Positions 15,615-24,624 are shown, numbered from the stretch's first letter. The stretch: DNA of 38,851 nt from Myxococcaceae bacterium (GCA_019694575.1 JAIBBR010000038.1:1-38851); one strand, 5' to 3'. Translations and numbers: made by a program. The notes: generated from the letters alone by a model not told the origin.

Positions 15615-16757
15615 CTACTCGATTTTGAACGGCATCTTCATCTCGAGCAGCGGCACTTTGCTCTCGAAGCTGCCCTGCACGGCGGAGGGCGAATTGCCCG
15701 GCACGACGCTCCAGTGCGAATCGGCCCCGTGACGGTCAATCACCGCCTGCTGAGCATCTTGCGAGGCATTCTTGGCGTAGACATATGCCAGCGAATACTT
15801 GCTCGAGAGCGACACTGAGTTTCCGTTGAGCCGAGGCACTCCTTGCGAGCCATTGACCTCTCGCAGCTCAACCCGCAGGGGCTCGACGGTGACATCGACG
15901 GGCGCCAACGAGGGGTCCGCTGCGTGCAACGCGTTACCAGACTCGATGTCAAAGAGGCGCTGCTTCTCGGCCAGATACGCTTTCCACGCTGGAGTCCCGG
16001 GAAGTTCGCGGTTCTTTTTTTGCCATTCGGCCAGGGCCTCACGGTACTGAGCCATCTTCTGGTTGTACTCTTTGAGCGCCGCTGCGCCTGTTCGCTTTGG
16101 CTGCGCGGGACGTGCCGGCTCGGCGCCAACGGTGGGCCGCTCGGGAATCTCCAACTTTTGAAGCTTGGTCAACCGTAAGATGTGCGGCGAAATTTTGACG
16201 GTGTCGGTCTTGAGCACTTTGCCGGCATCGAGGTCGAGCAGGGCCACTTTCGCTTCGCCCTTGCCTGAAGAGCCCGCCACCATCGCCAGGGCGGGCAGAC
16301 GGAAATTCTTGCGCGATTCTCCGTCGCCAACATGGAACTGGTAGCGAGAATTCAGGTCAGTGATGGGCTGGTAACTTTCAATGGGGAAATCGAGCTTGAA
16401 GTTTTTGAAGCTATCGCCGACGCGAATGCGCATCGCTTGGCCAGCGATTTCAGGCGTGCCCAAGCCCTTATGGGCCCGTTGCTCCTGACGGGCATCGTCG
16501 TTCCGCTTTCTGGCTTCGAACTGGTAAGTCTTCTCGACGTTCTTCATGAGGGTGTTGGCGAGTTTTCGTACGTCGGTCCCCGTCGAAAACCGTGTCGAGA
16601 AAACGGGTTTGTCCACTTGTTGGGAGCGATTGGTGCGCCAACGCACCTCGTTGTGGCCGGGAGCCAACTTCACTTGGACAACTTGGATGCCCGAAGGCTT
16701 GAGCTTCTTGTTCAATTCTTTCCGGAACGCCTTCACGCCGGGCTTCTTCACGATCAT
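15615..16757 (-). CDS. Unrecognised protein with charged helical middle (380 aa)
   Basis: The start MIVKKPGVKAF at 16757 is preferred because AAAGGAA (16765-16771, read on minus) lies 7 nt upstream; the longer frame to 16829 overlaps the catalase-fold gene. The N-terminal 100 residues are basic, and the protein has no export signal. Around residues 215-290 is a Pro-bounded, Lys/Glu/Gln-rich segment (EYNQKMAQYREALAEWQKK) likely to be helical or coiled coil, flanked by beta-rich regions. The C-terminus (SFESKVPLLEMKMPFKIE) is beta-like. It sits 31 nt downstream of the catalase-fold gene and is part of the same transcript. I recognise no family. Confidence 0.7.
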   Translation of the reverse strand: MIVKKPGVKAFRKELNKKLKPSGIQVVQVKLAPGHNEVRWRTNRSQQVDKPVFSTRFSTGTDVRKLANTLMKNVEKTYQFEARKRNDDARQEQRAHKGLGTPEIAGQAMRIRVGDSFKNFKLDFPIESYQPITDLNSRYQFHVGDGESRKNFRLPALAMVAGSSGKGEAKVALLDLDAGKVLKTDTVKISPHILRLTKLQKLEIPERPTVGAEPARPAQPKRTGAAALKEYNQKMAQYREALAEWQKKNRELPGTPAWKAYLAEKQRLFDIESGNALHAADPSLAPVDVTVEPLRVELREVNGSQGVPRLNGNSVSLSSKYSLAYVYAKNASQDAQQAVIDRHGADSHWSVVPGNSPSAVQGSFESKVPLLEMKMPFKIE

Positions 16758-16788
16758 GGGTTGATTCCTTTCGAGTGAGTCACAAGTC

Positions 16789-18057
16789 TCAGCGGTCGCG
16801 CGGCGCTTGGTGGCTGGCATCGCCTCCACTGGCGCGGAATTTCGCCGACGCCGCGTAGAGCACCTCGCGTGTTTCGTTCACCAGCCCCAACGGCTTGAGT
16901 GCCCGAGGGTCTTGCGACCAACGGTTGGTGGGAGTGAAGGCCAGCGCATTGACCGTGGCGAGATCTGCGAGCACCGCCGCGTCAGTGAGTGCCTGTTGCG
17001 GTAGCTCGAGCTCGGCGATGGTGACGAAGGAAGAGCCTTCCCAATTGTCTCGCGCGTCTTTCATGGTGGTGCGCTGCGCATTTTGAAAACCTTGGGCCTG
17101 CAGCAGAAAACGCACCGGTTGTTTGGCGAGCAGCCCTTTAAACTCGCTTCGATAGTCGTCAAACCCACTGATGCTGACGTGAGGGCGCGGCTCGACTGGC
17201 ACCAAGCGAAACCGAACCACTTTTTCACCGAGCTGAAGCGGCGCTTTTCCGAAATAGGTCAAATTGGCCAAGCTGTCGGCGTCGTGGGTGACCGCTTTCA
17301 TGTCTCTGGCGAATTGTATCGTCTCTTGCGCTGCGCTTACCCAACCGTGCTCGCGCGCCAATTGGGGCAACATCGTCGTGGCCAATGCCCATGCGTCGGC
17401 GGCGCGTTCTAACCCATGGGGAGGCTTCATTTGCCGGCGTGCCGCTTGGGTCTCGAGTGCCACCACCCCTGACACGCCGTCTTTGAGGCTGAAGCCGGCG
17501 GTGCCCGTGCTGAAAATAAGGTCTTGCGTATGCCCTTTGTCGTCGGTCAGGCGCAATGAAATGCCTGGGTGGCTTGGCTCTTCATCTGAAATCGCATGCA
17601 CCGGCGGGCCGTGCGAAAACCGCACCACCGCACGCAATGACGCCTCGGGAGCGAAAGGGCCACCTTCTAGCTCGGGCGGCAAGTCTGGGGTGACACGAAC
17701 CCGGCCGTTGAGAACTGCGAAGAGCCCTTTGGCGTGCTCTCCACGCCGCAGCTCGGGCGAGCCAGGCGTTCCTGTTTTGCCGGTATCGGTTCGATAGTTG
17801 GTGAGCTGTGTGGCCTGTAAACGCGCGATGAATTCAGTTTGAAGCCGCTGCTTGTCGGCTGGGCTCAGCTTAGGCGTGGCACTGTCCCAGTCTGAGCTCC
17901 AGCTTTCGATGATGCGCCGGTCGGTGCCCGTAAGCGTTGGAGCCTCGTTGACGCTGTAGGTGACAGGTGGCGAGCTCACCGGAGGAGCGCGAAAGGGAGA
18001 AGTCGCCGGTGTCGTGGTTGCTCCAGGTGAAGCCGGTAGAGCGTTCACGGTTCCCAT
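16789..18057 (-). CDS. Catalase-superfamily haem protein (422 aa)
   Basis: A 40-residue Pro/Ala/Thr-rich leader without export features precedes a catalase-like core. Visible landmarks are the distal-side segment RRGEHAKGLFAVLNGRV with its likely distal His, the AVVRFSHG strand, a DLIFSTGTAGF region, and LANLTYFGKAPLQLGEKVVRF. The C-terminal VNETREVLYAASAKFR carries RxxxY, the proximal Arg/Tyr haem-ligand pattern. At this length it fits the small catalase-related proteins (SrpA-like catalases, allene-oxide-synthase-like peroxidases), not classical clade 1-3 catalases. Likely substrates are hydrogen peroxide or organic hydroperoxides; sequence alone does not decide. The ATG overlaps the stop of the 350-aa gene (TAATG) and has a GAGGTG Shine-Dalgarno, so the two are translationally coupled. 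The unusual leader and unknown neighbours hint at a special role. Confidence 0.75.
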   Translation of the reverse strand: MGTVNALPASPGATTTPATSPFRAPPVSSPPVTYSVNEAPTLTGTDRRIIESWSSDWDSATPKLSPADKQRLQTEFIARLQATQLTNYRTDTGKTGTPGSPELRRGEHAKGLFAVLNGRVRVTPDLPPELEGGPFAPEASLRAVVRFSHGPPVHAISDEEPSHPGISLRLTDDKGHTQDLIFSTGTAGFSLKDGVSGVVALETQAARRQMKPPHGLERAADAWALATTMLPQLAREHGWVSAAQETIQFARDMKAVTHDADSLANLTYFGKAPLQLGEKVVRFRLVPVEPRPHVSISGFDDYRSEFKGLLAKQPVRFLLQAQGFQNAQRTTMKDARDNWEGSSFVTIAELELPQQALTDAAVLADLATVNALAFTPTNRWSQDPRALKPLGLVNETREVLYAASAKFRASGGDASHQAPRDR

Positions 18058-19109
18058 TACCGCACCTCTTTCTTGGCGACGTACGGCAGTTGGGGAACCT
18101 CGACTGAAGCCAGGTAGGCGGGGTTTTTGTCGAGGCGTGCCTTGGCCATGTCGATGGCTTCGCCGGCTTTTTCTCCGCCTTTGCGCGAGAGGTAGTACCC
18201 CGCACCTACGATGGCTGCGAAGGGCAGTGCGAAACCGGCCACTCCGGCCGCCGCAACGGCCAGTAGGCTCAAGCTTCCCGCGTAGGCCAACGTGCTCGCT
18301 GCCATGAGGCCAGCTGCCATCATGCCCGTCACGTAGCTGGTATTCAGGGCGAAACCCACGGTGAGTGCCGTGCCCACGGCGGTGGCCGATTTGGTGAGGA
18401 CCTCTTGTTGAGGCCCAATCGGGTGCACGCTCTTCACGAACTCGGGCGCTTTGATTGCCTTGAAGTCAAACGTGAGATCTTGACCCAACGCAGTCGCCCG
18501 GGCGACCACGTCTTCGAGCGGGCCAATATATTCGGCGCGCGCTTTCAACTCGGGCAACCGTTCTGTGCTGATGGGCCAAACGCCTTGCAGCTTGCCATTG
18601 TTGTAGACCGCCGCGGCGGTGCCCTTGGGTGTGTAGGCCAATTCGATGGTCACGTCTTTGGCTGCGAATTGTTTGGTGCCGCTGAGGTTGAGCCAACGGG
18701 GGCCCCACGCTTGGGGCAGTGCGGTGAGCTCGAGAGGCATCGCCGGTTTGCCTTTGACACGGGGGCGGTCAATCAGCAGTTCTCCGTTAAGCGCGCGGCC
18801 AGTACTCGCTAAACGTGCCATCTCAGGAAGATTCACCACCAGTGGGGTTTCGGTTTCAATCGCTCGCGCGCGAATCAGTTTTAGCGGCTCGAGCACGTTT
18901 TTCTCGGCTTCAAACTTCGAGCTGTCGAGAGAAACGCGGCCTTGCTCTTTGCCCCCGACCGAGACCGCAAGCTGCGGAGGACCTTCAGGCGTCGAGAACA
19001 GCTTGAAGTCGACAGCTGAAGCCTTCACTGTCAAAGGGGCCTCGACGTTGGCCGCTACAGTCTTCGCCGCCTGTACTGTGCCCGCTGTAACAACCGCACC
19101 CGTCGCCAT
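18057..19109 (-). CDS. Unrecognised protein with hydrophobic C-terminal segment (350 aa)
   Basis: An AAAGG motif precedes the ATG at 19109. Residues 1-245 are soluble, beta-rich and lack an export signal. Residues of about 245-310 form a long Ala/Gly/Leu-rich hydrophobic stretch (GTALTVGFALNTSYVTGMMAAGLMAASTLAY, given here only as its Gly/Ala pattern at 245-275, then SLLAVAAAGVAGFALPFAAIVGAGYYL), able to make two or three membrane helices with glycine-zipper spacing. A basic, charged tail follows. This layout resembles proteins that insert a hairpin into membranes, but no family is recognised. It is the first gene of the minus-strand operon and its stop overlaps the start of the catalase-fold gene by 1 nt, suggesting equal expression and maybe a complex that brings the haem protein to a membrane. 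Confidence 0.7.
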   Translation of the reverse strand: MATGAVVTAGTVQAAKTVAANVEAPLTVKASAVDFKLFSTPEGPPQLAVSVGGKEQGRVSLDSSKFEAEKNVLEPLKLIRARAIETETPLVVNLPEMARLASTGRALNGELLIDRPRVKGKPAMPLELTALPQAWGPRWLNLSGTKQFAAKDVTIELAYTPKGTAAAVYNNGKLQGVWPISTERLPELKARAEYIGPLEDVVARATALGQDLTFDFKAIKAPEFVKSVHPIGPQQEVLTKSATAVGTALTVGFALNTSYVTGMMAAGLMAASTLAYAGSLSLLAVAAAGVAGFALPFAAIVGAGYYLSRKGGEKAGEAIDMAKARLDKNPAYLASVEVPQLPYVAKKEVR

Positions 19110-19127
19110 CTTTTTCAGCCTTTCGCA

Positions 19128-19162
19128 CTGTCTCGCACCGAAACAGAATCTGTCTCGATTCT
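19128..19162. promoter_or_regulatory. Direct and inverted repeats upstream of the catalase-fold operon
   Basis: CTGTCTCG occurs at 19128-19135 and again at 19150-19157, 22 bp apart, about two helical turns. The second copy sits inside an inverted repeat, AGAATC (19145-19150) and GATTCT (19157-19162). They lie 19-53 nt upstream of the start codon at 19109, where an operator or promoter element would be expected. This is suggestive only. Confidence 0.3.
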
Positions 19163-19273
19163 CGCGTTGTTCGGCGAAGGGTTGCGGTGAACGGCATTAA
19201 AATTGCCGAAAACAGACAGTGGCTTTGAGGCTACTCGCGCCGCGCCCCCGTCATTCGTTGTTAACGTTAAAAA

Positions 19274-21838
19274 TCAATTATTTACGTGGGGCCATCGACC
19301 GCGCCCACGATAGACGAGCGCTAGCAACACCAGGGCAAAGGGTGTTGCACCTGCCGTGGAGCAGTCGCAGCCCACGCGGTACGGGCTGGCAGGCTGTGTC
19401 GGTGGGGCCTCTGGAGCGCACAGGGTGGTGGCCTCGTCGCAACACGCGCCCACCACGCAGCGACCGGTTGAACACTCGGTGTCGCTCGTGCACGGGCCTA
19501 CCACTGCGTTGCTGAAACGAAGGTTGCTCATCTGGCTGGGAATGCCGTTTACGACGGCATAAGCCCAATATTGCCCGACGGGCAGGTTTGCTGGCACCAG
19601 CACCGTTGCCGTGCTCGAAGTCCAGTCGGTGCTCGTCGCAGGCAACATCAAACCGTTGTCCTGCCGAAGGAGCATTATCACTGGCAGATTGGCGGGCGCC
19701 GCAAGGTAGTGGCCGCCAGAGCCTTCAGAAATGCCCGTCAGGCGTGCGCCGGTCACCGGTATTTTCGCGCCTGGGGTGGCGGGTGGCAGCGCATCGAGCA
19801 GCGGGGCCCATGTGGGCTTTGGGCCCAAGCCTTCGTCGAACAGCACCGCGGTGTTATCGCCACCGGCCAAGAGGGCAAGGCCTGTGGGGAGCAGCACGGC
19901 ACGGTGAAAGGCTTGTGCGCTGGGTAACGCGCCCGTGCCCGTAAACGTGCCCGCCACCGGGTCATAAATTTCGGCACTCAATTCGGCTCCGCTGTTGGCC
20001 GGGTCTTCGCCTCCGGCAAACAGTACTCGGGCGCTTCGCAGCAGCGTCGCGGTGTGAAAGCGACGCTTTTTCGTCATGTTTCCGGCGGGGGTGACGCTGT
20101 CGTTGCTGGGGTCGAAGAGCACCACCGAAGCGAGGCTGTTGAGGCCGTCGTCGCCTCCTGAAATAAGCACCCGGCCATCGGCGAGCAGCGTCGTGGTGTG
20201 GCCGCGAGAGGGAAATTTGCCGGTCACTACGGTCCAGTTGCCGGTGCTCGGTGCATAGAGCGCGGCGCGGCCGCTGCCGACGGCCAGCACGCGGCCGTCT
20301 TGAAGCAACGTCGCGGTACCCGCACCGATAGGGTCTGGCAACGAACCGGTGGCCGCCCATTGGGCGGTGGTGGGGTCGAAAATTTCGCAGCGGGTTTCGT
20401 CTGCGGTCGGCCCATTGCCCCCGACAACCAGCACTTTTCCGTTCGCGAGCAGCACCGCGCTGTGTTTCGAGCGGCGACTTTTCAGCTCTGCGACGGGGTT
20501 CCACGTTTGGTGCGCGGAGTCGAAGACTTCGCAACTGGCAAGCGGAGCCCCGGTCGAATCTTTGCCTCCGGTGACCAGCACTTTGCCATTGGACAACACG
20601 GTTGCCGTGTGCCCTGAGCGGCCCGTCAGCAAACGGCGGGTGCTGGTCCACGAAGACGACGAGGGCTCGTAAACAAAAGCCGAGTCAAAGGCGGTGTCTC
20701 CCCCCGTCATCAGTGCTTTGGCGTTGGGCAAGAGTGAAAGCGTGGCGTCACCCCGGGGCGCATTGGGCGGAGCGGGCGCGTCAGTGAATGCGCTCTTGAA
20801 TGAATCGAACAGCTCGGTGCTCGCCAGGTTACCCGTGGTGTTGAAGCCACCCAAAAGCAAAACCCGGCCGGTTGGCAACATGGCCGCTGTGTGATCAAGG
20901 CGCGCCATTTTCATCACCCCCGCGTCGGACCACGCGTTGGTCGTCGAGTCGTAGACCTCGAGCGAAGCGAGGCCCACGCTGCCGTTTTCTCCGCCCGCGA
21001 CGAGCAGCTGGCCATTGGTCAACAGCGTTGCCGTGTGGCTGCGGTGAATGGTCGCCATGGGCCCAGTGTTCGACCACCCCCCGTCGACGGGGTCGTAAAG
21101 TTGTGGAAATGAGCCGAGCGTGGCCACCAAGATTTTGCCGTTGGGCAGCAAGGTTGACGATTGCTGGTCTGTTCCCGCGGTGGTGACTCCTGCGTCGACC
21201 CAGACATCAGCGACGGGGTCATAAAGCTCGGCAACCCCGTCGTGGACCAGCACCTTTCCATTCACGACGGTTGCGGCAAAGTCTGACCGCGGCCTCGACA
21301 TGGGTTTCGCCGTTGCCCAGGTTCCACTGTCTGGGTTGAACAGTTGCACGTCGTTGTACCGGGGAGCGAATGCAGGAGCTGCTCCACCAGCCAAGAAAAG
21401 TCGCCCGTCATCTAAAACGCTCGCGACGGCCAAAATGCGGTTGTTCAACGCCGGTGCAGCCACGAGCGCCCATGTTTCAGTCACCGGGTCAAAGAGCATT
21501 GAATTGGCGTTCAAGGTGCTCGACTGAACAAGCACCTTGCCATTGCGCAGGGTGCTCGCCAGCTGGTTCAAAGGAAAAGGCGCGGGCGCGGTGGGCTTCC
21601 AGCGGTTGCTAAAGGGCTCGTAAATGTCGACCGCTGTTTCTCCCGCCGAGCCGATGAGAACCCTGCCGTCGGGTAACAGGGCCACCGTCGCGTTAGAACG
21701 CGGTGACGGCATGGGCGAGGCTGTTGCTGTCAACGGGTTGTAAGCAATGCCGCTGATGCCTTTTGGGTCGGGTGGCTCGATGCAGTCTGCCATCAACGCC
21801 GAGCACAAAAACGCAAGCAGCCAGGCCGTTCGCGGCAT
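19274..21838 (-). CDS. Kelch-repeat surface protein with MYXO-CTERM-like tail (854 aa)
   Basis: A signal sequence (MPRTAWLLAFLCSALMADC) is followed by many kelch-type repeats of about 45-55 residues, with the consensus HTATLLxxGxVLVxGG followed by a strand and xYDPxxxxW. They fill most of the protein and should fold as beta-propellers. Near the C-terminus, CTSDTECSTGRCVVGACCD is the Cys-rich motif common in myxobacterial surface proteins. The end has a CDCS motif, a hydrophobic stretch (PFALVLLALVY) and a basic RGRGR, as in MYXO-CTERM sorting signals, but with five extra residues after it. An Asp before Cys19 makes a lipobox doubtful. It lies 44 nt downstream of the copper monooxygenase gene on the same strand and may be co-expressed. 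Confidence 0.85.
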   Translation of the reverse strand: MPRTAWLLAFLCSALMADCIEPPDPKGISGIAYNPLTATASPMPSPRSNATVALLPDGRVLIGSAGETAVDIYEPFSNRWKPTAPAPFPLNQLASTLRNGKVLVQSSTLNANSMLFDPVTETWALVAAPALNNRILAVASVLDDGRLFLAGGAAPAFAPRYNDVQLFNPDSGTWATAKPMSRPRSDFAATVVNGKVLVHDGVAELYDPVADVWVDAGVTTAGTDQQSSTLLPNGKILVATLGSFPQLYDPVDGGWSNTGPMATIHRSHTATLLTNGQLLVAGGENGSVGLASLEVYDSTTNAWSDAGVMKMARLDHTAAMLPTGRVLLLGGFNTTGNLASTELFDSFKSAFTDAPAPPNAPRGDATLSLLPNAKALMTGGDTAFDSAFVYEPSSSSWTSTRRLLTGRSGHTATVLSNGKVLVTGGKDSTGAPLASCEVFDSAHQTWNPVAELKSRRSKHSAVLLANGKVLVVGGNGPTADETRCEIFDPTTAQWAATGSLPDPIGAGTATLLQDGRVLAVGSGRAALYAPSTGNWTVVTGKFPSRGHTTTLLADGRVLISGGDDGLNSLASVVLFDPSNDSVTPAGNMTKKRRFHTATLLRSARVLFAGGEDPANSGAELSAEIYDPVAGTFTGTGALPSAQAFHRAVLLPTGLALLAGGDNTAVLFDEGLGPKPTWAPLLDALPPATPGAKIPVTGARLTGISEGSGGHYLAAPANLPVIMLLRQDNGLMLPATSTDWTSSTATVLVPANLPVGQYWAYAVVNGIPSQMSNLRFSNAVVGPCTSDTECSTGRCVVGACCDEATTLCAPEAPPTQPASPYRVGCDCSTAGATPFALVLLALVYRGRGRWPHVNN

Positions 21839-21882
21839 GAATTAAAGACGATAACACCGTGCAACGTGTACGCCATGAACTG

Positions 21883-23130
21883 CTACGGCGTCAGGTAGAG
21901 ATATGTGAGGCACATTTCATCTTCAGTGCCTTCACCCCAATGCAGGTATTTCGAGGTGGGGTTGTCCCAGGTGCAGCTCATTTTCACCGCCTCATCGGCC
22001 TTCACCGTCAGCGGTCGGGTGAAGAAGTACTGCTGCTGCCAGTGAAAGTCCCACTTGGGAATGTCGATGACACACCCCTGCGGCCCGTCGACGCGAATTT
22101 CTCGCCCCGCCTGGTGCATGTGGGGAAAAGCGCCCCACACCTTCACGTCGAAGCCGAAGATGTTGGGGAAATTTTTCGGGTGACTTGACGGGGTGAACCC
22201 CATGGCATTGGGAGGCACCAAGAAGCTCGCGTCGGCAAGCGGCACCAAATACGCGGTGGTGACGGGCCTGCGGGCGAACTGCAACTTCAACTTGGTGACA
22301 TCGGGCTCGCGCGCGGCGGCCGTGTTGTAATGAATCTGCATTGCCAACACCTTGCCCGCCTCGAGCTTGATGCCGGTGCCCGAGGGGTAGGTAATGGCCG
22401 GACTGCCGGGCGCCCAACCTCCGATGAGGTTCATGTCGCCTTCGGTGCCCGGGCCTCCGAAGCAGGTCCACCCTTCGCCAGGCTCTTTGTCATCTGCCGC
22501 TTTGGCCGCCGCGGCGTCGACTGCGTACACCAGCACGTGGTGAACCTGCGCGCGCACGCCGGGCACCACTTCGTAACCGATGACGTCTTGGGCAGTGGCC
22601 AGCCCCGGGTCGATGGCAAAGCAGTGGTAGTCGTCGGTCAAGTCAGCGCGCGGAGTGTACGCCACGCTGTAGGTCAGCTCTTGGTCGACCCATTCGAGCG
22701 AGCGCAAAATCGGCTCGCTTAAAGGCGCGTCTTCAGGGTGACCGGCCGGAGCGCCCGCCGCGTTCCACGCGGTAAACACATCGATGCTCGCCTGGTCCAA
22801 CCGACGCGATTCTTTGAACTGGGGGCCGCACGTGTCAGATGGCATCCACGGAGGCATGCGCTTGGCCGCCACGGCCGCCGCCATGGGGCCGGCCCAGGTT
22901 TTCGCGGTGTCGTAATCGTCGAGGGCGAAGGGGCCAATGCCTCCTGCGGTGTGACAGCCCTTGCAGTGCAGGTTGGCGACGGGCAGCACGTCGCGGTACC
23001 AAGTGGCCGTGCCGCCGTCGGGCAAGGTGGTGGCGTAGTGGCCGCCGTCAGCCGCGGGAGCCCCACTGCAACCCAACGCCCAGAGCGCTCCGAGTAACGC
23101 GCCAGACAAGAAACGGTGTGGTGTAGACAC
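21883..23130 (-). CDS. Lipoprotein copper type II monooxygenase-like protein with haem-c motif (415 aa)
   Basis: The GTG at 23130 is chosen because GGAG lies 5 nt upstream and because it yields a lipoprotein leader ending ALGC (Cys21). The frame extending to 23607 runs antisense through the amidohydrolase gene. CKGCH (56-60) is a single haem-c site in a short cytochrome-like domain. The rest matches the PHM/DBH-like copper monooxygenase fold: HH at 197-198 with H267 for one copper, H337/H339 (HMH) with M384 for the other. The protein likely hydroxylates a substrate outside the cytoplasm, with the haem perhaps delivering electrons in place of ascorbate; that is inference. Related cytochrome-monooxygenase fusions occur in Myxococcota, and no substrate can be named. 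Confidence 0.85.
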   Translation of the reverse strand: MSTPHRFLSGALLGALWALGCSGAPAADGGHYATTLPDGGTATWYRDVLPVANLHCKGCHTAGGIGPFALDDYDTAKTWAGPMAAAVAAKRMPPWMPSDTCGPQFKESRRLDQASIDVFTAWNAAGAPAGHPEDAPLSEPILRSLEWVDQELTYSVAYTPRADLTDDYHCFAIDPGLATAQDVIGYEVVPGVRAQVHHVLVYAVDAAAAKAADDKEPGEGWTCFGGPGTEGDMNLIGGWAPGSPAITYPSGTGIKLEAGKVLAMQIHYNTAAAREPDVTKLKLQFARRPVTTAYLVPLADASFLVPPNAMGFTPSSHPKNFPNIFGFDVKVWGAFPHMHQAGREIRVDGPQGCVIDIPKWDFHWQQQYFFTRPLTVKADEAVKMSCTWDNPTSKYLHWGEGTEDEMCLTYLYLTP

Positions 23131-23313
23131 GAAGACTCCGGTTTGCCCTTTATCGGCCCAACGTCTTGGTGGGGCGCAGCATAGCAGGCGTTTGGGGGTG
23201 CTCGACGGTCGCCAAAGGAAACGGCAGTTTTTCAAGGTAGGCAGGGGTACGCACGCAAGATAAGGCCATTTCAAAAATGCGCCTTGGCGCGTGAATGGTA
23301 GAAGGCGGCCACG

Positions 23314-24624
23314 ATGAAACTGCTCATCACGGGCGCCACGGTGGTGACGATGAACGCTCGCCGCGACGTCTTTCGCGACGCCCAAGTGCTCATTGAAGAC
23401 GACACCCTCGTCTATGTCGGTCCACGGGCTCCTCGGCCCAAGGGGCTGTACGAAGTGCTCGACGCGCGCGGCCACGCGGTGCTGCCCGGGCTGATTCATG
23501 GCCACCTGCACGCGTGCCAAACGCTGTGCCGCAACCACGCCGACGGGCTCGCGTTGCTCGACTGGTTGCGCGAGCGCATTTGGCCTTTCGAAGCGGCGCA
23601 TTCGCACGCATCGCTGCGGGCCTCTGCTGACTTGACCTTCTTAGAGCTGATTCGCTCGGGTGCTACCGCCGCGCTCGACATGGGTACGGTGCGTCACTAC
23701 GACGCCGTCTTCGCTTCGGCGCGTGACTGCGGTTTTCGGCTCACCGGTGGCAAAGCGATGATGGACGCGGGGCAAGGCGTGCCCAGCGCGTTGCGTGAGA
23801 CAGCCGAATCATCGCTCGCTGAATGCCGGCGCCTCATCGACGCGTGGCACGGCAGCAGTGCAGGCCGGCTGCGTTACGCGCTGGCGCCGCGCTTCGTGTT
23901 GTCTTGCTCCGAAGCGCTTTTACGGGGCGTGGTGGCCTTGGCGAAAGAGAAGGGCGTGCGCATTCACACCCATGCCAGTGAGAACGCCACCGAGTGCCAA
24001 GTGGTGCGCGAAAAAACCGGCATGGACAATGTCGCTTATTTTCATTCGCTCGGTTTGCTTGGGCCCCAGACGACGCTGGCGCATTGCGTGTGGCTCACCG
24101 CGCAAGAGCAGAAGCTGCTCAAAGACTCAGGCACCGTGGTGTGCCATTGCCCGAGCGCCAATTTGAAGTTGGCTTCGGGTTTCGCCAACATTCCCGAGCT
24201 GCTCGACGAAGGCATTCCCTGCGCGTTGGGAGCTGACGGCGCTCCGTGCAACAACAACTTGGACATGTTCGTCGAAATGCGGCTGGCGAGTTTGATTCAC
24301 AAGCCCAAGGCGGGGCCCACGGCCATGAGCGCGCTGTCGGTGTTGGAAATGGCCACCTTGCACGGTGCCCGCGCCCTGGGGTTAGAAAAAGAAATTGGCT
24401 CGTTGGAGCCGGGCAAGAAGGCTGACCTGATTACCGTGCACCTGGGCGGGCCTCACGTGACGCCGGCACCGCAAGACGTGGTGTCGCAACTGGTTTACGC
24501 CTGCCAATCGCGTGACGTGCGCGACGTGCTGATTGACGGCCGGTGGGTGTTAAAAAACCGGCAGGTGCTCACGCTCAATGAAGCGAAGGTGGTGGCGGCG
24601 GCGCAAGGAGCGCAGGGTGTCTGA
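23314..24624 (+). CDS. Amidohydrolase, 5'-deoxyadenosine / S-adenosylhomocysteine deaminase family (436 aa)
   Basis: The start MKLLITGATVVTMN is typical of the amidohydrolase superfamily. Metal-site residues are readable: H64xH66 in HGHLHACQT, H218/H220 with E223 in HTHASEN, H257 in LAHCVW and D308 in ALGADGAPCNNN. The CNNNLDMF segment and overall length fit deaminases of the MtaD/DadD group, which remove the 6-amino group of adenosine-like nucleosides in S-adenosylmethionine salvage. Guanine deaminase or a triazine-hydrolase-like enzyme is less likely but not excluded. A GAAGG motif precedes the ATG. It is divergent from the copper monooxygenase, sharing a 183-nt promoter gap, and no pathway neighbours are present. 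Confidence 0.85.
   Translation: MKLLITGATVVTMNARRDVFRDAQVLIEDDTLVYVGPRAPRPKGLYEVLDARGHAVLPGLIHGHLHACQTLCRNHADGLALLDWLRERIWPFEAAHSHASLRASADLTFLELIRSGATAALDMGTVRHYDAVFASARDCGFRLTGGKAMMDAGQGVPSALRETAESSLAECRRLIDAWHGSSAGRLRYALAPRFVLSCSEALLRGVVALAKEKGVRIHTHASENATECQVVREKTGMDNVAYFHSLGLLGPQTTLAHCVWLTAQEQKLLKDSGTVVCHCPSANLKLASGFANIPELLDEGIPCALGADGAPCNNNLDMFVEMRLASLIHKPKAGPTAMSALSVLEMATLHGARALGLEKEIGSLEPGKKADLITVHLGGPHVTPAPQDVVSQLVYACQSRDVRDVLIDGRWVLKNRQVLTLNEAKVVAAAQGAQGV

Noticed and set aside
23131-23607. N-terminal extension of the copper monooxygenase frame
   Set aside because: It runs antisense through the amidohydrolase gene; the GTG at 23130 with GGAG and a lipoprotein leader is far better.
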